Assembly (NCBI GenBank): GCA_903888395.1
Contig: CAISTO010000185.1
Coordinates: 1 to 8,151 of the forward strand
DNA: 8,151 bases
Direction: 5' to 3'
Origin: an uncultured Bacteroidota bacterium
Lineage (GTDB): Bacteria; Bacteroidota; Bacteroidia; UKL13-3
Shown: one piece after another, positions 1 through 6,441 of the stretch
Position numbering within the stretch: the stretch's first letter is position 1
Layout: each line of letters opens with the position of its first letter
The notes under the pieces: model-generated
Databases searched by the model: none
The model's input: the letters and a program-made list of their open reading frames with translations, nothing else
What the model was told of the DNA's origin: nothing
Made by a program: the position numbers and the translations under genes

Positions 1-52
1 AATATTTAAATGACTTACATTAATTAACAACAACTAGTTTACATACTATCAA

Positions 53-60
53 TATATTTG
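53..60 (+). promoter_or_regulatory. Candidate -7 promoter element (TATATTTG)
   Basis: TATATTTG fits the Bacteroidota sigma-ABfr -7 consensus TAnnTTTG at every fixed position. It ends only 4 nt before the GTG start of the nucleotidase C-domain gene, so transcription would begin at about 65-68 and the mRNA would be leaderless or nearly so. I find no clear TTTG -33 element at the usual distance upstream. This could be a chance match in AT-rich sequence. Confidence 0.35.
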
Positions 61-64
61 TCTT

Positions 65-811
65 GTGAAAAATAAATTTTTTATACCGCTATTATTAGCC
101 TTGAGTTTTAATGCATGTGCACCTAAACTAACGCTTACCAATACCCAAACACAAAACATAAAAATAAATAAAGATTCAATTCAGCTTCATGATGCGAAAA
201 TTTTTAACACCATTACTCCTTATAAAATTAAATTAGATAGTTTAATGAGTGCGGTGTTGTGTTATAATAACCAAGACTTGAAAAAAGATTTACCTGAAGG
301 AACATTGGGGAATTTTGTTTGCGATGAATTAATGAGTTTTGCTAAAAATAATTATTCAAAACCCATTGATTTTTGTATGTATAATAATGGTGGTTTGCGC
401 GTTGGAAGCATTGCCAAAGGCAATTTAACTGTAGGGAAAATTTATGAATTAGCTCCTTTCGATAATGCAATTGTTGTGGTTGAACTAGGAGGTAACGATT
501 GTAAACGATTGTTCGATTTAATTGCTCAAAACAATGGAACACCTTGTTCTAAAGAGTTTAGAATGACTATTGAAAACAATTTAGCAGCCAATATATTTAT
601 CAATAATGAACCTTTTGACAGCACTAAAACATATAAAATTTTAACCAATGATTATGTAGCAAGTGGTGGCGATAAAACCGAACCCATGAAAAAAGCAATT
701 AATATTACATCTTTAAACTTAATGGTTAGAGATGCATTGATAAAACAATTAAGTATAAGAGGAAATAATTCACAACCAATAAATATAATATTAGATGGAA
801 GAATTAAATAA
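65..811 (+). CDS. 5'-nucleotidase C-terminal (substrate-binding) domain lipoprotein
   Basis: This 248-residue protein matches the C-terminal domain of UshA-type 5'-nucleotidases, which binds the nucleotide and closes over a separate metal-binding catalytic domain. It has no catalytic domain of its own. Residues 1-18 look like a lipoprotein signal: a basic start (KNK), a hydrophobic stretch, then SFNAC with Cys18 as the likely lipidation site. Visible domain motifs are NNGGLR at 107-112, PFDN at 131-134 and YVASGGD at 197-203. The last has the spacing of E. coli UshA Phe498-Asp504, with Tyr197 in the place of the base-stacking Phe. The GTG start is chosen because it gives a complete signal peptide, and an in-frame stop lies at 35-37. 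There is no Shine-Dalgarno sequence. The last 17 nt overlap the metallophosphoesterase gene, so the two are very likely co-transcribed. Family assignment is firm; the exact substrate is not known. Confidence 0.9.
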   Translation: MKNKFFIPLLLALSFNACAPKLTLTNTQTQNIKINKDSIQLHDAKIFNTITPYKIKLDSLMSAVLCYNNQDLKKDLPEGTLGNFVCDELMSFAKNNYSKPIDFCMYNNGGLRVGSIAKGNLTVGKIYELAPFDNAIVVVELGGNDCKRLFDLIAQNNGTPCSKEFRMTIENNLAANIFINNEPFDSTKTYKILTNDYVASGGDKTEPMKKAINITSLNLMVRDALIKQLSIRGNNSQPINIILDGRIK

Positions 812-1745
812 GCAAAATAGGCGTAAATTTTTAAAAGACTCTGGTGTTTTATTGGCTGGTGCTGCTTTAGTTACTTCACCTTTCAATCATTTGGCGGCTC
901 AAAATAAAGAAACCAAGCTTTGCATTTTGCATACCAACGATTGGCATAGCAGAATAGAGCCATTTGATAAAACCGATAAGAATAATGCGGGAATGGGTGG
1001 CGCGGAGTATAGAGCGGCTTTAATTAATAAATACAGAAAAGAAAATGAGCATGTATTATTATTAGATGCTGGCGATATTTTCCAAGGTACACCTTATTTT
1101 AATTTTTATGGTGGTGAACTAGAATATAAACTCATGAGCCAAATGGGTTACGATTGTGTTACCCTAGGAAACCACGATTTTGACAATGGAATAGAAGGTT
1201 TGTTTAAACAAATGCCACACGCTACTTTCGATTTTGTGAACTGTAATTACGATTTTACCGATACTTTAATTGAAAATAAAATTTCACCCTATAAAATATA
1301 TAAAAAAGGTGCTTTAAAAATTGGCATTACCGGAATAGGAATTGAGCTCAATGGTTTAGTCCCTGAAAAATTATATGGAAAAATAAAATACAATGATCCA
1401 GTTGAAAAATTGAATAAAGTAGCTGCTTATTTAAAAGAAGAGAAAAAATGTGATTTAGTCATTTGTCTTTCACATTTGGGTTATAGTTATAAAAATGAAA
1501 AAATAAATGACCTTACTTTAGCGCCTCAAACCAAAAATGTAGATTTAATTTTAGGGGGTCATACGCATACATTTTTAAAAGAACCAGTAATTATAAAAAA
1601 TGCAATAGGGAAAAATGTAATTATTAATCAAGTTGGATGGGCTGGCTTAGTATTAGGAAAAATAGAATTTACTTTTAATAAACATTTAACCAACGATTTT
1701 GTTCATACATTTGAAAATGTTGATATTGACGGTACAAGCATATAA
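795..1745 (+). CDS. Tat-exported metallophosphoesterase, catalytic half of a split 5'-nucleotidase
   Basis: This 316-residue protein is a calcineurin-like metallophosphoesterase of the UshA/5'-nucleotidase type, expected to hydrolyse nucleotide phosphate esters using two metal ions. The N-terminus carries a twin-arginine signal (NRRKFLKDSG, Arg9-Arg10) and a hydrophobic segment ending near AAQ at 34-36, so export of the folded, metal-loaded enzyme is predicted. All metal-ligand motifs are present in order: DWH (Asp49, His51), GDIFQG (Asp94), GNHD (Asn126, His127, Asp128), SHLG (His227) and GGHTH (His256, His258). It stops after the catalytic domain; the substrate-binding C-domain is encoded by the gene just upstream, which overlaps it by 17 nt. 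The ATG at 795 is chosen because it precedes the complete Tat motif. Substrate is inferred from family: nucleotides, possibly UDP-sugars or cyclic nucleotides. Confidence 0.92.
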   Translation: MEELNKQNRRKFLKDSGVLLAGAALVTSPFNHLAAQNKETKLCILHTNDWHSRIEPFDKTDKNNAGMGGAEYRAALINKYRKENEHVLLLDAGDIFQGTPYFNFYGGELEYKLMSQMGYDCVTLGNHDFDNGIEGLFKQMPHATFDFVNCNYDFTDTLIENKISPYKIYKKGALKIGITGIGIELNGLVPEKLYGKIKYNDPVEKLNKVAAYLKEEKKCDLVICLSHLGYSYKNEKINDLTLAPQTKNVDLILGGHTHTFLKEPVIIKNAIGKNVIINQVGWAGLVLGKIEFTFNKHLTNDFVHTFENVDIDGTSI

Positions 1746-1923
1746 TGTTGAAAACCTTTGTCAGACGTGGATTTACAAGTGTTTGATTTTCATTCATAAG
1801 TTTAACATTGCTTTAGAAAGCAGCACACATTTTGTAAACAAATTGATATCAAAAATGCAACAAAAAAATAACAAAAAAATATTTGTGCCTATAAATCAGT
1901 ACAAAAAAAAATAAGTTAAACAT

Positions 1924-1952
1924 TTTGTAACATTATGTTGAAAAAAACTTTG
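1924..1952 (+). promoter_or_regulatory. Candidate dnaA promoter (TTTG - 17 bp - AAACTTTG)
   Basis: TTTG at 1924-1927 and AAACTTTG at 1945-1952 are separated by 17 bp. This resembles the Bacteroidota -33 TTTG / -7 TAnnTTTG promoter, with one mismatch (A for the first T of the -7 element). Transcription would start near 1958-1960, giving a leader of about 45 nt before the dnaA ATG at 2003. The -7 element overlaps the left arm of an inverted repeat, which could serve as an operator. Inferred from pattern only. Confidence 0.35.
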
Positions 1953-1967
1953 CAGTGTAAAGTTTTT
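1943..1967. repeat. 9-bp perfect inverted repeat upstream of dnaA
   Basis: AAAAACTTT (1943-1951) and AAAGTTTTT (1959-1967) are perfect inverted copies separated by the 7-nt spacer GCAGTGT. The centre lies about 48 bp before the dnaA start and the arms flank the predicted transcription start. With only one G-C pair per stem it would be a weak RNA hairpin, so a protein-binding operator is a better guess than a terminator. AT-rich composition raises the chance of coincidence. Confidence 0.45.
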
Positions 1968-2002
1968 CACACACTTTTACAGTCAGAAAAAAGTAAAATA
2001 TT

Positions 2003-3439
2003 ATGAGTGAACAGTCGTGTGAAACAGTGTGGAATAATTGCTTGAAGCTAATTCAAGATAATGTGAACCCTCAAAGCTTTAGAACTTGGTTTGAACCTAT
2101 TAAATCAATAAAATTAGATAATAAAATTTTAACGATACAAGTACCAAGTCAGTTTTTTTATGAATGGTTAGAGGAACATTATGTAAGTTTATTGAAAAAA
2201 ACTTTAAAGCAAATATTAGGAACTGGTAGCCGCTTAGAATATAATATTATAGTAGAAAATGGAACTTCAAACTCTAATCCTTATATAGTGAACTTACCTG
2301 GAAGCCAAAGTTCAAAAATGGATTCTCAAGAAGCAGGTTTGGGTTCAGCTTTAAATACCAATATAAAAAACCCGTTTGTAATTCCGGGTTTGAAAAAAAT
2401 AAATATAGACGCAAATTTAAACCACAACTTAAATTTTGATAACTATATAGAAGGTGACAATAACCGCTTAGCAAGAGCAGCTGGAATGGCTGTAGCTTCA
2501 AAACCAGGTGGAACCGCATTTAATCCTTTAATGTTTTTTGGAGAAACAGGTATGGGCAAAACCCATTTGGTTCATGCCATTGGTAACATGGTGAAACAAA
2601 ACAATAAAAACAAAATTGTATTGTATGTGCCAATTGAAAAGTTTACCAATCAATTTGTAGAAGCAATTAGAAATAACTCAAACCAAGATTTTTTAAATTA
2701 TTACCAACAAGTTGATGTTTTAATAGTTGATGATGTTCAGTTTTTAGAAAATAAACAAAAAACTCAAGAAATTTTCTTTACTATATTTAATCATTTACAC
2801 CAACAAGGAAAGCAGTTAATTTTAACTAGCGATAGAGCGCCTAAAGATTTAAAAGGAATGGACGAACGTTTGTTAAGTCGTTTTAAATGGGGACTTTCAG
2901 CTGATATTCAAACTCCGGACTTTGAAACTCGTTTAGCTATTTTAGAGCATATGATGTACAACGATGGCATTAATCTTCACAGAGATGTGGTAGAATATGT
3001 AGCTCATAACATCAATACCAATGTGCGCGAATTACAAGGTGCTTTGGTTAGTTTATTGGCTCAATCGTCATTAAATAAAAAAGAAGTAACGCTCGATTTA
3101 GCAAAACAAATTTTGAAAAATTTTGTGAAAAATAATACCCGCGAAATTTCAATTGAATTCATCCAAAAATTAGTGTGCGATTATTTTACCATTCCAGTTG
3201 AACAAGTAAAATCAAAAACTCGTAAACGCGAAATAGTTCAAGCTCGTCAAATAAGCATGTATTATGCAAAAGATTTAACCAAATCATCGTTAAAAACTAT
3301 TGGAATGCATTTTGGTGGAAGAGATCACTCTACAGTTATTCATGCTTGCCAAACGGTTAATGATTTGATGGAAACTGATAAAAAATTCCGTGCCGATATT
3401 GAAGAAATTGGCAAACGCATCAAAATGAATTTGGTTTAA
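2003..3439 (+). CDS. dnaA: Chromosomal replication initiator protein DnaA
   Basis: DnaA binds DnaA boxes at the origin, forms an ATP-dependent filament, melts the DNA and helps load the replicative helicase. The 478-residue protein has all four expected domains. Domain I, at about 1-80, includes the FRTWFEPI segment. A variable linker runs from about 85 to 140. The AAA+ domain follows, with FDNYIEGDNN at 145-154, Walker A GETGMGKTH at 180-188, Walker B VLIVDDVQF at 239-247, sensor I around LTSDRAP, arginine-finger box DERLLSRFKWG at 287-297 and sensor II VRELQGA with Arg342. The DNA-binding domain IV carries the signature GGRDHSTVIHACQ at 438-450. The ATG at 2003 gives a normal domain I start and has no Shine-Dalgarno sequence. 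A strong terminator lies 18 nt after the stop, so dnaA is the last gene of its transcript. Nothing is truncated or unusual. Confidence 0.99.
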   Translation: MSEQSCETVWNNCLKLIQDNVNPQSFRTWFEPIKSIKLDNKILTIQVPSQFFYEWLEEHYVSLLKKTLKQILGTGSRLEYNIIVENGTSNSNPYIVNLPGSQSSKMDSQEAGLGSALNTNIKNPFVIPGLKKINIDANLNHNLNFDNYIEGDNNRLARAAGMAVASKPGGTAFNPLMFFGETGMGKTHLVHAIGNMVKQNNKNKIVLYVPIEKFTNQFVEAIRNNSNQDFLNYYQQVDVLIVDDVQFLENKQKTQEIFFTIFNHLHQQGKQLILTSDRAPKDLKGMDERLLSRFKWGLSADIQTPDFETRLAILEHMMYNDGINLHRDVVEYVAHNINTNVRELQGALVSLLAQSSLNKKEVTLDLAKQILKNFVKNNTREISIEFIQKLVCDYFTIPVEQVKSKTRKREIVQARQISMYYAKDLTKSSLKTIGMHFGGRDHSTVIHACQTVNDLMETDKKFRADIEEIGKRIKMNLV

Positions 3440-3457
3440 AATTCATTCATATTATTC

Positions 3458-3495
3458 AAAAAAGCTTCTGAACAATTGTGTTTAGAAGCTTTTTT
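3458..3495 (+). terminator. Strong Rho-independent terminator after dnaA
   Basis: AAAAAAGCTTCT (3458-3469) pairs perfectly with AGAAGCTTTTTT (3484-3495). The stem extends inward by five more pairs (one of them G-U), giving a 17-bp hairpin with loop ATTG at 3475-3478. The descending arm ends in a T run continuing as TTTTTATTTT to 3500. It begins 18 nt after the dnaA stop. The A run on the other side means it could also stop transcription from the opposite strand. Confidence 0.9.
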
Positions 3496-3526
3496 ATTTT
3501 CAAAGGAAAAAAAGGTAAATGCCATC

Positions 3527-4429
3527 ATGTTAATTAATTTAAAAATTCAATCGGAACATTCCTTTAGTTGGATAGACGTAAGCATGCCAACTGAGCAAGA
3601 ATTGCTTGATTTGGCAGTTAAATACAACTTGCCCGAAACTTCTATCAAAGATTGTTTAGATCCAGAGCATTTGCCTAAATTTGAACAATTAGAAGATAAG
3701 AATTTCATTATCATTAGAAATTACGATCATTTATGTGAAATAAATGCCGATAGTATTCAAAAATTAACACGAAAAATTGCCATTTTTTACGGAAAAGATT
3801 TTTTAATTACCATTCATCGTCATGAGTCATTGGTAATAAATGGTGTGGCAAAAAAATATGCCAATGGAAGTATTTGCAAATCGCCTTTTGACATCATTTG
3901 TAAAATTATCAAAGACTCATTGCAAACTTTTGAAGATCCATTAAATATTATTGACAAAGAAATTGATTCATTTGAAGAACGAATTTTCTTGAAAAATAAA
4001 ATACCTGATTTACTTAAAAACCTATACATCATCAAAAGAAAAATTTATGTAAAAAAACGCTTGTTTACACTAACAAAGGCAGTTTTTGAGCAGTTAGGAA
4101 ATTCACATAAACACAATACTATTTACGAAGATTTAAAAGATACTTATGTAAGAGTAGAAACCATTACAGAAGAAATATACGATAGCAGTCACAGTTTATT
4201 GAATATTTATATTTCATTATCGAGTCAAAAAACCAACGATGTAATGAGAGTTTTGACGGTGTTTTCAGCATTTTTTTTACCACTTACTTTCATCGTTGGA
4301 ATTTATGGAATGAACTTTCAGTTTATGCCAGAATTAAGTCAACAATACGGCTATCCAGGAATTATGATTTTTATGCTTTTGTTAACCATTGTTATTTACC
4401 AATGGTTCAGTAGAAAAGGTTGGATTTAA
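3527..4429 (+). CDS. corA: CorA-family magnesium/divalent-cation transporter
   Basis: This is a CorA-type (MIT superfamily) inner-membrane channel, a homopentamer in studied members, which takes up Mg2+ or other divalent cations such as Co2+. The 300-residue protein has a large cytoplasmic N-terminal part, a long charged helical region at about 125-235, and two C-terminal membrane helices at about 240-260 and 277-294. The selectivity motif YGMNF (Gly261-Met262-Asn263) lies at the end of the first helix and is followed by MPEL, as is typical. The basic tail SRKGWI is also family-like. I chose the ATG at 3527: the in-frame TTG at 3476 lies inside the dnaA terminator loop and would add 17 residues of non-family sequence. 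A purine-rich AAAGG at 3511-3515 precedes the ATG. The gene has its own transcription unit and converges on the exonuclease gene with 6 bp between them. Ion preference cannot be read from sequence. Confidence 0.95.
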   Translation: MLINLKIQSEHSFSWIDVSMPTEQELLDLAVKYNLPETSIKDCLDPEHLPKFEQLEDKNFIIIRNYDHLCEINADSIQKLTRKIAIFYGKDFLITIHRHESLVINGVAKKYANGSICKSPFDIICKIIKDSLQTFEDPLNIIDKEIDSFEERIFLKNKIPDLLKNLYIIKRKIYVKKRLFTLTKAVFEQLGNSHKHNTIYEDLKDTYVRVETITEEIYDSSHSLLNIYISLSSQKTNDVMRVLTVFSAFFLPLTFIVGIYGMNFQFMPELSQQYGYPGIMIFMLLLTIVIYQWFSRKGWI

Positions 4430-4435
4430 CTGGTT

Positions 4436-5155
4436 TTATACAGCAATAATATCTTCTTCGCTCAACAAATTTTCGCCTCTAAAACTAAGTATCAATTGTG
4501 CTACTGTAATTACATCTTTTTGGCAATACAATTGAATGCGTTCTAAGTTATTTTCTTCCCAATAAACTTTCCAAACTTGGCTTCCATCTATGTCATCTTT
4601 TGGTGTAGGTATATTAAAAGAAGCAGCTAATAAATCTAAAGAAGTAAAACTTTTATAATCGCCAAACTTCCATAATTCCATGGTGTCTAAATGCCTTATT
4701 TCCCAAGGTTTTTTACCAGCAGTATTAAGCATTTCTGGCAATGAAATTTTATTAATTACACATCTTCTAGCTATGTAAGGAAAGTCAAATTCTTTGCCAT
4801 TATGTGCGCATAATAAATCATCGGGATTATTAAAATGCTTCGCAAGCATTTTGCAAAAATCATTTAAAAGTTCCTCTTCATTGTGGCTATAAAACGACTT
4901 TACCCTGAACTGATAACTGCGACCAGCACTGCTAAAATAGCCCACCGAAATACATACTATTTTTCCAAATTCTGCATAAATTCCTGCACGAGGATACAGC
5001 TCATCAACTGTTGAATCAGTGTCTCTTTTTATACTATTTGATTTCTTTTCCCAAAGAGCCTTCCACCTTTCAGGTACTTGATCAAAACTAGGAAACTGAG
5101 GAACAGTTTCAATATCTAAAAATAAAATTTTTGTAATGTCTAATTGCTCAAGCAT
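4436..5155 (-). CDS. 3'-5' exonuclease related to the PolB proofreading domain
   Basis: This 239-residue protein is a stand-alone DEDD-type 3'-5' exonuclease of the group described as related to the exonuclease domain of family B DNA polymerases (COG3298-like). All three exonuclease motifs are visible: ExoI FLDIET with Asp14 and Glu16, ExoII HNGKEFDFPYIARR with Asn119 and Asp124, and ExoIII YCQKDV with Tyr210 and Asp214. The Tyr places it in the DEDDy subtype. There is no polymerase domain, signal peptide or membrane helix, so it should be a soluble cytoplasmic nuclease, probably acting on DNA or RNA 3' ends. It begins 45 nt after the AlkD-like glycosylase gene on the same strand and is the last gene of the minus-strand run. 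No Shine-Dalgarno sequence precedes its ATG. The family is clear; its cellular role is not established and a repair role is inferred from the neighbour. Confidence 0.88.
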   Translation of the reverse strand: MLEQLDITKILFLDIETVPQFPSFDQVPERWKALWEKKSNSIKRDTDSTVDELYPRAGIYAEFGKIVCISVGYFSSAGRSYQFRVKSFYSHNEEELLNDFCKMLAKHFNNPDDLLCAHNGKEFDFPYIARRCVINKISLPEMLNTAGKKPWEIRHLDTMELWKFGDYKSFTSLDLLAASFNIPTPKDDIDGSQVWKVYWEENNLERIQLYCQKDVITVAQLILSFRGENLLSEEDIIAV

Positions 5156-5175
5156 AAAAGTAAATTTATTAAACG

Positions 5176-5209
5176 AAAATATAAAATCTGTTTTAAATTT
5201 TTATATTTT
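5176..5209. repeat. AT-only 11-bp inverted repeat at the glycosylase/exonuclease junction
   Basis: AAAATATAAAA (5176-5186) and TTTTATATTTT (5199-5209) are perfect inverted copies with a 12-nt spacer, covering the stop codon of the glycosylase gene (5201-5203). The stem is entirely A-T, so an RNA hairpin would be weak. The surrounding sequence is so AT-rich that chance is a serious possibility. Confidence 0.35.
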
Positions 5210-5965
5210 TTTAAGTTTTTTAAATTCTTTTCTAATTAACTTCAATTGCTCTTTATCTGCTGAACTAATTTTTTCGGTGGCAGTTGCAAATGCTATGCTA
5301 CTCATTTGATAAGCGTTAGTATATAAAAACGACAATAATTCATTTGGAAATTTTTCGCCAAATTCTCTCAATAACCAACCCACTGCTTTTTGAACATAGT
5401 ATGCTTCATCTAAAATTCTAGGATTAATGGAATCATAAAAATGATTCATGGTTAAGTTGGATTTTTTACTTTTCAAATGATATAATAATGGAACCAAAGC
5501 AGCTCGCCTTTCCCATAAATTTTCAGCTTTATTTAAAGCATATAAATCCTTATAAATATTGGCTTCGGCATGAATCATGTGCCGCCCAATAATGCTTGAT
5601 AAAAAATCGCTATGCGCCCAATTATCTATTTTAAACAAGAAACTTTTTGCTAATAAAAATGCGTCAAAATCTTTATGCTTTTTGCAATAAATGGATAAAT
5701 ACATCAAACTCAAATTCATGATTTCATAGCAATTACTTTCATTCCAAAGTTGGGTATAAAATTTCATTTGAACGTGTATTGGTTCATGGCTAAATGAAAA
5801 TCCCTTTTTAAAAACAGCCTGAACTGTTGGATTTTTTAGAGCATAAAAATGGTATTTAGTTCCAACATACTGTTGTAAGTTATTTATGCCTGATGGTTTT
5901 TCGTTAACACTTAATTTATCCAAAATACCTTGTATTTCGACTAAAGCTGCATCGTAGTTAATCAT
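5201..5965 (-). CDS. AlkD-like DNA alkylation repair glycosylase
   Basis: This 254-residue, all-helical protein matches the DNA alkylation repair family (HEAT-like repeats; AlkC/AlkD group). Studied members remove N3- and N7-alkylated purines from DNA without flipping the base. The residues used by Bacillus cereus AlkD (Trp109, Asp113, Trp187, by recall) have clear counterparts: Trp116 and Asp120 in DNWAHSD keep the four-residue spacing, and Trp197 lies in QKAVGWLLRE. WERRAAL at 151-157 supplies the arginine commonly seen on the DNA-binding face. This suggests an active enzyme rather than a degenerate relative. The C-terminal tail is rich in lysine. Its start codon overlaps the stop of the upstream membrane-protein gene by 1 nt (TAATG), suggesting translational coupling, and the exonuclease gene follows after 45 nt. 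No Shine-Dalgarno sequence is visible. Confidence 0.9.
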   Translation of the reverse strand: MINYDAALVEIQGILDKLSVNEKPSGINNLQQYVGTKYHFYALKNPTVQAVFKKGFSFSHEPIHVQMKFYTQLWNESNCYEIMNLSLMYLSIYCKKHKDFDAFLLAKSFLFKIDNWAHSDFLSSIIGRHMIHAEANIYKDLYALNKAENLWERRAALVPLLYHLKSKKSNLTMNHFYDSINPRILDEAYYVQKAVGWLLREFGEKFPNELLSFLYTNAYQMSSIAFATATEKISSADKEQLKLIRKEFKKLKKI

Positions 5966-6414
5966 TAATTTTTATAAAAATATACAATTATAAAAACTCC
6001 AAATAACATAAGTAACAATGAAGAAAACAACTGTGATTTTACTTCGGTACCTTTATGAAATTTAAATACAGCATTATTAGGAAAACATTCAACATAGTAA
6101 AAAGGAATACTTTCTCCTGATTTATAATCGCTACAGAATGAACGCCACACCCTTCTTATAAATTCTTGGTTTTTAATTTCGAAGCTGGCATACATGTATT
6201 TACAATCACAACAACTTGGCGTTTCTGTAATTGTAGCATTTACCAAATTACCATTTTCACTAACATAAACATCAATTAAAGCATTTGGAACAAATAAAAA
6301 TAAAACAACTGCTGTCCAAACAAAACCTACATTTGTGAAAAATCTATTCGATTTATCAATATTATTATACCTAATAATGAAGTTTTTTAACCATTTGGGT
6401 TTAGTTATTTTCAT
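5965..6414 (-). CDS. Small two-helix membrane protein with a cysteine cluster, function unknown
   Basis: I do not recognise this 149-residue protein with confidence. It has a basic N-terminus (MKITKPKWLK), a hydrophobic segment at about 29-47, a soluble region of about 80 residues and a second hydrophobic segment at about 129-147 ending in YKN. The charges place both ends in the cytoplasm and the middle part outside. The middle part holds five cysteines (68, 69 and 71 as CCDC, then 94 and 110), compatible with disulfides or metal binding, and beta-rich stretches such as MYASFEIKNQEF. The layout resembles DUF3592-type proteins, but that is a loose comparison. It lies 27 nt after the TPM gene and shares TAATG with the following glycosylase gene, so it is probably co-translated with it. 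It has no Shine-Dalgarno sequence. The reading frame is supported by operon context and the sensible membrane topology. Confidence 0.7.
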   Translation of the reverse strand: MKITKPKWLKNFIIRYNNIDKSNRFFTNVGFVWTAVVLFLFVPNALIDVYVSENGNLVNATITETPSCCDCKYMYASFEIKNQEFIRRVWRSFCSDYKSGESIPFYYVECFPNNAVFKFHKGTEVKSQLFSSLLLMLFGVFIIVYFYKN

Positions 6415-6441
6415 ATATTAAGATTTTATGTTTTTAAATAA

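Larger units (their letters stand above)
1746..2002. other. AT-rich intergenic region upstream of dnaA; possible oriC or dnaA control region
   Basis: These 257 bp hold no convincing gene. They contain an A-rich tract at about 1859-1916, an 11-bp direct repeat ACATTTTGTAA at 1827-1837 and 1920-1930, and two related segments beginning ATGTTGAAAA and running to CTTTG (1745-1760 and 1935-1952). There is also the candidate dnaA promoter and a 9-bp inverted repeat. TTTTTCACA at 1963-1971 differs from the E. coli-type DnaA box TTATNCACA at one position; no perfect box is visible on either strand. A position next to dnaA and the AT-richness are compatible with a replication origin, but the lack of a box cluster makes this weak. 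It could simply be the dnaA regulatory region. Confidence 0.3.

Noticed and set aside
342..542. 66-codon minus-strand frame within the nucleotidase C-domain gene
   Set aside because: It lies wholly inside a well-supported gene on the other strand and has no recognisable features.
1699..1914. 71-codon plus-strand frame running from the metallophosphoesterase end into the gap before dnaA
   Set aside because: It overlaps the 3' end of a secure gene in another frame, ends in a low-complexity Lys/Asn tract from A runs, and shows no recognisable domain or ribosome site.
2192..2205. TTGAAAAAAACTTT, an exact 14-bp copy of the sequence at 1938-1951 upstream of dnaA
   Set aside because: It lies in dnaA codons for Leu-Lys-Lys-Thr-Leu, is low-complexity, and lacks the second inverted-repeat arm; probably coincidence.
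2274..2519. Minus-strand frame of 81 codons inside dnaA
   Set aside because: Shadow of dnaA codons, with no domain or start signal. The same applies to the minus-strand frame at 3820-4035 inside corA.
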